5,666 bases of DNA. Origin: an uncultured Sutterella sp. (GTDB lineage: Bacteria; Pseudomonadota; Gammaproteobacteria; Burkholderiales; Burkholderiaceae_F). The notes under the pieces are model-generated. The model did no database searches and had not been told where the DNA came from. It saw only the letters and a program-made list of their open reading frames with translations. Of the stretch, positions 1 through 4,340 are shown piece by piece; position 1 is the first letter of the stretch, and each line of letters begins with the position of its first letter. Where the stretch lies: positions 1 through 5,666 of the forward strand of contig CAKQKT010000109.1 of the NCBI GenBank assembly GCA_934249275.1, read 5' to 3'. The position numbers and the translations under genes are program-made.

Positions 1-975
1 TCCGAGAACACCGGCGCCTGATGAACCAACGAGATCGGCATAACCAAGTCCGAGCGGCAGGCCGGTAATCGTGTCTGTACCGTCCCCCTTCAAGTTCGAA
101 TTGCCGGAACCGCCTGTCAGCCTCTGATGCGTGAAGCTGCCGCCCCACTGCACGCCAAGCTCGCGAGCCTTTTCCTTCGTCGTTTCAACGATGTAAGCCT
201 TCAGCTGAACCTGCGGACGCGGACGGTCAAGGCTGTCGATCAGGGCGAGGATGCGGGCCTGTTCGGTCGGCGTTCCCTGAATGACGAGCGCATTGTTGTG
301 CTCGTCGATTTCAATGACGGCGTCCTTGTTGCGCGAGACGAAGCGCGTCAGGCTGTTCTTGAGCGAAGCCGCATCGGAATAGCGCACGTTCACGACCTGC
401 ACCATCATGTCGCCCGAATGAGCGGCAGTCTGGTACTGCTCCGAAAGCTGGTTGTTGAGCGTGAAAAGGCTCACCTCCTTCTGCTTGTCGGCGGCCGTCA
501 TCACCTGCAGGATCTTGCCCTGCCAGCGGTAGTCGAGGCCGTTGGAACGAAGGATGGACTGGAAGACGTCGCTCCAGCGGGCGTTCTTCACGTTGAGGCT
601 GATTTTGTCCGAAACGCCGCTGCTCATCATGAGGCTCACGTTGGCGGCGGAGGCCATGGCGCGCAGAACCGACTCGACGCTCGCATTCTGAAGCTTGAGC
701 GTGATCGGCTGATCAGGGAGCGCGCGGGGCGTGCCGTGCAGATTGCCCGAATGCTGCTTCATGAGAACGCGGGGTTCGGGCGCCAGATCCTCGAGCGCGG
801 GCGAGAAGCCCTGGCGGTCGACGAACTGGTTCTGCCAGTGCTGCATGAACGCATCGTCCTTGCGGATGCCATCCTTGTCGCGGGTTGCGCATCCGGAAAG
901 CACGAGCACCGCAACGAACGCGGCTGCAAGAGGACGCATGAGGCAGGTGTTGAGGTTGATGTTAAGTGCTTTCAT
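1..975 (-). CDS. mshL: Lipoprotein secretin, MshL/PilQ family (N-terminal 325 residues; 3' end outside window)
   Basis: Outer-membrane secretin subunit, the multimeric gate through which a type IV (MSHA-like) pilus or secretion substrate leaves the cell. The reading frame runs from ATG at 975 in frame to base 1 without a stop, so the barrel half is missing here. Residues 14-28 are hydrophobic and end in a lipobox, L26-S27-G28-C29, with Ala at +2, as expected for an outer-membrane lipoprotein. Residues about 90-160 look like a secretin N0/STN domain (ITLKLQNASVESVLRAMA). Residues about 190-250 fit one N1/NolW-type domain (VNVRYSDAASLKNSL, then NNALVIQGTPTEQ). RPRPQVQLKAYIVE followed by LGVQWGG at 251-279 is the usual entry to the secretin core, followed by a Gly/Ser-rich stretch. 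One N1-type module after N0 resembles MshL/PilQ more than GspD, which has more. The start is 4 bases after the preceding stop with no clear Shine-Dalgarno; Met13 (position 939) is an alternative that gives a shorter, typical lipoprotein leader. Confidence 0.9.
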   Translation of the reverse strand, partial: MKALNINLNTCLMRPLAAAFVAVLVLSGCATRDKDGIRKDDAFMQHWQNQFVDRQGFSPALEDLAPEPRVLMKQHSGNLHGTPRALPDQPITLKLQNASVESVLRAMASAANVSLMMSSGVSDKISLNVKNARWSDVFQSILRSNGLDYRWQGKILQVMTAADKQKEVSLFTLNNQLSEQYQTAAHSGDMMVQVVNVRYSDAASLKNSLTRFVSRNKDAVIEIDEHNNALVIQGTPTEQARILALIDSLDRPRPQVQLKAYIVETTKEKARELGVQWGGSFTHQRLTGGSGNSNLKGDGTDTITGLPLGLGYADLVGSSGAGVLG

Positions 976-979
976 TCGA

Positions 980-1537
980 TTACCGGACCGGCTTGGCGGT
1001 CACTAGCGTTATGGAGTTGGAGTCGCCGGCTTTCGGCTCCTCGTAATTGGTTTCAATATCCTGTTCGACGTAGTTCAGGGTGCGGCGCATGCCGGTGTCG
1101 GGAAGCTCAAGCACCACGGAATCGGCGCCGATCGACTTCACCACTTCGCCCGTCTCGGGGATCACGTCGCCTCTGGCGAATTCAACGCCGCCGAGAATGA
1201 CGAGGTGGGTGCGGCCCATGTGAATGAAGCCGTCGACCGAGATGAAGGGAAGCTTCTGTCCGTTGCGCGCAAACTGCTGGCTCGCCGGCACCGCCTGAAG
1301 CGGATCGCTCTTGAGCGGCTCGCCGGCAGCGGCGAGACGGCGTCGCGCTTCGGCATTGAGCGGCATCGAAGCCATGCTGGCGCTCATCTGAGCCACGGCG
1401 GCGCTTGCGGCCTCGGCCTTCGAATCCGACGAAACAACGGCCTTGAACTTGTCGAGCGACGAATAGAAGAAGTCGCCGGCCGCCACGATCAGGGCGACAA
1501 TCACGAGCCCGAAGAGCTTTTTCTCACGAGAATTCAT
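980..1537 (-). CDS. PilP/GspC-like inner-membrane periplasmic protein
   Basis: Likely connector between the inner-membrane PilN-PilO assembly and the secretin, the job of PilP in type IV pili, GspC in type II secretion and MshK-type proteins in MSHA pili. From ATG at 1537 it has 185 residues. KK at 6-7 precedes a hydrophobic segment at about 8-26 that serves as a membrane anchor; there is no lipobox Cys, and the protein contains no cysteine at all. Residues 35-95 form an Ala/Ser/Pro-rich linker. Residues about 98-148 form a small beta-rich domain of the PilP/GspC homology-region type: FISVDGFIHMGRTHLVILGG, then GDVIPETGEVVKSIGADSVVLEL. The last 30 residues are acidic and hydrophilic. A GTG at 1540 would add one residue, but ATG at 1537 has GGAGG six bases upstream and overlaps the previous stop in TGATG, as at the preceding junction, so I prefer it. 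The family call rests on topology, the domain pattern and gene order. Confidence 0.8.
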   Translation of the reverse strand: MNSREKKLFGLVIVALIVAAGDFFYSSLDKFKAVVSSDSKAEAASAAVAQMSASMASMPLNAEARRRLAAAGEPLKSDPLQAVPASQQFARNGQKLPFISVDGFIHMGRTHLVILGGVEFARGDVIPETGEVVKSIGADSVVLELPDTGMRRTLNYVEQDIETNYEEPKAGDSNSITLVTAKPVR

Positions 1538-2088
1538 CACTTGCCTCCCTGCTCTTCAAGAAGGCCGAAACGAGCCCGGATCGTCACTTCATACTTGTTG
1601 CTGTCGGCATCGTCGCCCGCCGAAGCCTTGACGCGGCCGATGGACGAGACCCATTCCTGGGAGCTCAGGCCCACAAGGAATCGGCGGAAGCAGTCGGTTG
1701 AACCCTGAGCCTCGCCCTTGAGACGAATGTCGCTCTTGCCCACAACGGAGATGGCGTCCGGCAGGAACTGCGTATTGTGAAGGCCCGCATCCTGCGCCAC
1801 GACGCGAAGCGTCTTCAAAAGACCGCGCACATCCTTGGGCATGTCGTACACGGCAGCGGGCGTGAGAAGCTTTTCCGTCTCGACGCGGCGCGCCTTGAGG
1901 CTTGCGACGATCGGCGCAATCGTGCGGTGAGCGGAGATCTCGTCGTTGACTTCGTTGAGCTCCATGCCGCGGGAAAGCTTGGCAAAGTAGAGGCCGCCCG
2001 CGAGCACGACGGACACGGCAAAGACGACGGCCATCACAAGAAGGCCGCCCAGACCCGAACCGCGCATATTCTTGAACACGTTCTTCAT
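1537..2088 (-). CDS. PilO/GspM-family pilus assembly protein (MshJ-like position)
   Basis: Bitopic inner-membrane protein expected to pair with the PilN part of the upstream fusion and form the periplasmic bridge of the alignment complex. It has 183 residues, close to the usual PilO size. A short basic cytoplasmic tail (MKNVFKNMRG) leads to one transmembrane helix at about 14-36. Residues about 40-75 are a helical, coiled-coil-like stretch (LNEVNDEISAHRTIAPIV, then KARRVETEKLL). Residues about 87-178 are an alpha/beta domain of the ferredoxin-like kind found in PilO and GspM: GLLKTLRVVAQDAGL, a strand at IRLKGEAQGS, the helix CFRRFLVGLSSQEW and a final strand KYEVTIRARFGLL. No signal-peptidase site is seen. 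The ATG shares one base with the stop of the upstream gene, so translation is probably coupled. Sequence alone does not separate PilO, MshJ and GspM; gene order and the lipoprotein secretin lean to MSHA/type IV pilus. Confidence 0.85.
   Translation of the reverse strand: MKNVFKNMRGSGLGGLLVMAVVFAVSVVLAGGLYFAKLSRGMELNEVNDEISAHRTIAPIVASLKARRVETEKLLTPAAVYDMPKDVRGLLKTLRVVAQDAGLHNTQFLPDAISVVGKSDIRLKGEAQGSTDCFRRFLVGLSSQEWVSSIGRVKASAGDDADSNKYEVTIRARFGLLEEQGGK
1544..1548 (-). promoter_or_regulatory. Ribosome binding site of the PilP-like gene
   Basis: GGAGG on the minus strand, with six bases between it and ATG at 1537; it lies in the last codons of the PilO-like gene (Gly-Gly-Lys-stop). It decides the start in favour of ATG 1537 over GTG 1540, which would have only three bases of spacing. 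Confidence 0.75.
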
Positions 2089-3818
2089 CAGAAGCCTCCG
2101 CTCATGCGAATGGCGTAGGCCACGCCGTTGTCCACGGAATCTTCCGTCACAACGGTCATCGTGCCGCCGCGGTTGAGTCCTTCAAGACGATTGATGAATT
2201 CCGCAAAGGAAGCCTCGCGCTCCTGCGCGCTGCCGTAAAGGCTCACGTGCACGACAACGAGCGTCTGCTGAGCCTTTTCGTTCCGCTCATCGCGGGAAGA
2301 CTTCTTCTTGTCTTCAGAAACGGCTTCACCCGCGGGCACGAGCTCGATGGATCGAATGTAGACGTCATCGCCGCGCACGGCCGCAAGCTCGCCGAGAAGA
2401 CCGGCGAAGCGGCGGCGCTCGAGAACGGCCACGCCTCGGCTTTCAAGCGCCTCGAGGCGCTGCATTTCGCTGTCGACGGCGTGGGCTGTGAGCGGCGTGC
2501 CGATAGCCGCGAGCTGACGGCGGCTTTGATCAAGCGCCTGACCGTCCTCAACCCAGGCAAGGCCGCACCAGGCGGCAATGCCGAGCATGCAGGCCGTGGC
2601 GGCGCCGAGCGCAATCGTGCCGGCGCGCACGAGGCGGCGCATCTTGGCGCGCATGCGGCGGTCGGCCGGCAGGTCCAGCAGGTTGGGCGTCGTCTCGTTG
2701 CTGCAGGCAAGGCCCAGCGCTTCAAAAGCCGCCACGCACTTGAAATTTTCGAGAATGCCGTGAACGCGATCTTCGGCGCCTTCAACGAGGTAGGCGACGG
2801 GCAGACGAACCTTGCACGGGATGCCGAGCTTGTTCTCAAGGCTGTGGCCAAGCACTTGGGCAACGCCGTGGTCGGCCGTGAGGCAAAGCCCCATCGGAGC
2901 AGCGCCGTGCTCGACGCGCTCGTAGTAGCTGAAGGTGCGCTCAAGGTACTTGATGGAGCGGTCAACGACAGCATCGAGGCTCGACGCGAGCGTGTCGCCG
3001 TGCGTCTTCAGAAGCTCTTCGTCGGCGAAGATCTGCTTGACGCGAAGCATCAGGCGCGAGCGGCGATCGTCTGGCGATTCGTTCGGATCGTATTCTTCCG
3101 TGACGGACAGGCGCTCGACGGCATCGGCAAGGAACTGGTCCATGCCGAAGTTGAAGTTGCGCTGAAGCGCGACGCGGCCGTTTTCGATGATGGTGAGAAC
3201 GCTCTCCCCGGCATCAACCGTCATGTAGGCATAGGTCGTCCAGCTTTCGTCGACGGGCGTGCGACAGGCGAGAAGCGCCGGCGCGAGCTCCTGAGAGCTC
3301 AGGCCCGCGAGCCTGATGCCGGCCTTTTCAAAGGCGGAACGCCAGACTTCACAGCCTTCCTGAGAGGCACTCACGGCGGTCGCGCGCAGAGAGGGCACGT
3401 CCGTGCCGGCCGTGCGGCCGAGAAGACGGTAGTCGAAATTGGTTTCGTCGGGATTGATCGGGGAGACGCGGCTTGCGTTCAACAGCGCAACGGCGTCAAG
3501 ATCGGCGTCCTTGACGACGGGAAGCGTCAGGACGTAAACGACGGATTCGGAGAGGTTCGCCCAGACGTCGCAATCGTTGGGCTTGTCGACAACGCTTCGG
3601 ATCACCCTGGCGGCGAATCCGGCCCTGTCTTCGGGGGCATTGCCGCAATCGGCGGGATAGGCCACATAGGCCGCCCTTTCAATTGCGTCGATTCCCTCGC
3701 GGCTCTGAACAACAGTCACGCCGTCTCGGTCGAGCACAACGCCTGCCTTCACCCGGCCGCTTCTCGGAGCGACTCGGATGGCAGCGGATGCGGCAGCCTT
3801 GTCAGTACTGTTAGTCAT
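2088..3818 (-). CDS. PilM-PilN fusion (GspL-like): actin-like cytoplasmic domain plus membrane-anchored periplasmic domain
   Basis: First gene of the pilus operon, 576 residues. In most type IV pilus operons PilM (about 350 residues, cytoplasmic, actin-like) and PilN (about 200) are separate; here one protein covers both, as in GspL of type II secretion. Residues about 20-370 are the PilM/MshI-like part. VDAGESVLTIIENGRVALQR at 201-220 matches the second phosphate-type segment of PilM, but the first segment near 24-38 (KAGVVLDRDGVTVVQ) lacks the usual D-x-G, so nucleotide binding is uncertain. Residues 379-388 (NLLDLPADRR) resemble the short PilN motif that binds PilM. A transmembrane helix spans about 399-422 after a basic RMRAKMRRLVR stretch. 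A helical segment at 425-470 is followed by a PilN-like periplasmic domain at 471-576, interrupted by a charged insert at about 498-519. An in-frame TAA lies directly before ATG 3818, so the frame cannot extend upstream; no strong ribosome site precedes it. Confidence 0.85.
   Translation of the reverse strand: MTNSTDKAAASAAIRVAPRSGRVKAGVVLDRDGVTVVQSREGIDAIERAAYVAYPADCGNAPEDRAGFAARVIRSVVDKPNDCDVWANLSESVVYVLTLPVVKDADLDAVALLNASRVSPINPDETNFDYRLLGRTAGTDVPSLRATAVSASQEGCEVWRSAFEKAGIRLAGLSSQELAPALLACRTPVDESWTTYAYMTVDAGESVLTIIENGRVALQRNFNFGMDQFLADAVERLSVTEEYDPNESPDDRRSRLMLRVKQIFADEELLKTHGDTLASSLDAVVDRSIKYLERTFSYYERVEHGAAPMGLCLTADHGVAQVLGHSLENKLGIPCKVRLPVAYLVEGAEDRVHGILENFKCVAAFEALGLACSNETTPNLLDLPADRRMRAKMRRLVRAGTIALGAATACMLGIAAWCGLAWVEDGQALDQSRRQLAAIGTPLTAHAVDSEMQRLEALESRGVAVLERRRFAGLLGELAAVRGDDVYIRSIELVPAGEAVSEDKKKSSRDERNEKAQQTLVVVHVSLYGSAQEREASFAEFINRLEGLNRGGTMTVVTEDSVDNGVAYAIRMSGGF
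2095..2099 (-). promoter_or_regulatory. Ribosome binding site of the PilO-like gene
   Basis: GGAGG on the minus strand, six bases before ATG at 2088, inside the final Ser-Gly-Gly-Phe codons of the upstream gene. Together with the TGATG stop/start overlap it supports the 2088 start and coupled translation. Confidence 0.75.
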
Positions 3819-3997
3819 TTAGTGAGCTTGTGTTCTTCTTTTGTCGCCTGCACGCAACGCGTCAGGCTCGATTGAAATTGATACTTCCGCGACAGCGGAG
3901 TGCGGCGCTTGAGGGTTCGCGCACGCATATACCCGCATTTTATGCATCGTGTTTTTCACGGGAATCCAGTCTTACCCTGATCGGGGCCGAAAATAGG

Positions 3998-4019
3998 CCA
4001 TCCCATGCCCATCCCATGC
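3998..4019. repeat. Perfect 11-base tandem duplication
   Basis: CCATCCCATGC occurs twice with no spacer (GCATGGGATGG twice on the minus strand), about 180 bases upstream of the first pilus gene. The period is close to one helical turn, so both copies would face the same side of the DNA, as for paired binding sites of a regulator. It could equally be a chance slippage product. Confidence 0.8.
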
Positions 4020-4127
4020 CACAAACAGCTGTCAGACAAGGAAAGATACGACCTATAATCCAAACGGATTACCCTGTATCAGCGATGACATATCCGCGTG
4101 TACGGTATGCAGACCCGCAACACATCT

Positions 4128-4158
4128 AGGATAGCACATCCAAACCGTTGTCCTGCAA
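4128..4158 (-). promoter_or_regulatory. Candidate sigma70-type promoter for the pilus operon
   Basis: On the minus strand TTGCAG (4158-4153) and TATCCT (4133-4128) are separated by 19 bases, and TG one base before the second box gives an extended -10. The boxes are imperfect and the spacer is long, so this is a weak call. If correct, the leader would be about 300 bases and the -35 box would lie inside the inverted repeat at 4142-4164. No good sigma54 -24/-12 element was seen. Confidence 0.2.
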
Positions 4159-4164
4159 CGGTTT
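4142..4164. repeat. Perfect inverted repeat, 9-base arms with 5-base centre
   Basis: AAACCGTTG, then TCCTG, then CAACGGTTT. There is no T-run after either side, so it is a poor fit to an intrinsic terminator. An operator for a dimeric regulator, or an RNA hairpin, are the main alternatives. It overlaps the -35 box of the candidate promoter. Confidence 0.8.
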
Positions 4165-4316
4165 CAAGAATTCAACCTGGATGGTCTGTTACAAACTTTC
4201 GGTCCAACTGTGCGAAACAATTATTTCCGAGAACCCTTCTTTGCCTATGTGAGAGGGATTTTCGAGTTTCTGACGTTCCAGAACGATTTTCTCAGGTTTT
4301 ATTTTTTCGAACAGTC

Positions 4317-4339
4317 CCTTCGATAAATTTGAACGAAGG
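4317..4339. repeat. Inverted repeat just after the GGDEF gene stop (possible weak terminator)
   Basis: CCTTCG and CGAAGG arms of 6 bases around an 11-base centre, starting two bases after the stop codon. In the minus-strand transcript the stem is not followed by a U-run, so intrinsic termination would be weak at best. On the plus strand TTCAGTTTTTG follows the stem, but no plus-strand gene needs it. Confidence 0.35.
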
Positions 4340-4340
4340 T

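Larger units (their letters stand above)
3819..4340. other. 522-base intergenic region upstream of the pilus operon
   Basis: Non-coding as far as I can see. It is AT-richer than the genes on both sides and separates the stop of the GGDEF gene from the start of the PilM-PilN fusion, both on the minus strand. It must carry the end of the first transcript and the promoter of the second. It contains inverted repeats at 4317-4339 and 4142-4164, an 11-base tandem duplication at 3998-4019, and three small hairpin-capable repeats in the leader: CGTG/CACG at 3948-3960, GCAT/ATGC at 3935-3945 and TCCGC/GCGGA at 3886-3899. The plus-strand open frames here have no ribosome site, no recognisable protein and run into antisense of a real gene, so I do not call them. 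Confidence 0.7.

Noticed and set aside
127..1200. Plus-strand open frame of 357 codons
   Set aside because: Antisense to the secretin and the PilP-like gene, both recognisable; no family features in the translation.
1655..3306. Near-identical 18-base strings at 1655-1672 and 3289-3306 (one mismatch), both coding for GLSSQE
   Set aside because: They lie in unrelated domains of the PilO-like and PilM-like proteins and use common codons; most likely coincidence and not a dispersed repeat.
2247..3875. Long plus-strand open frame of 542 codons
   Set aside because: It is antisense to the PilM-PilN gene, whose product has a clear domain order. The protein is rich in Arg, Ala, Gly and His with no recognisable motif, as expected from GC-rich antisense codons.
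4274..4285. CGTTC-CA-GAACG short inverted repeat
   Set aside because: Five-base arms are expected by chance in a gap of this size, and I could not tie it to a known regulator site.
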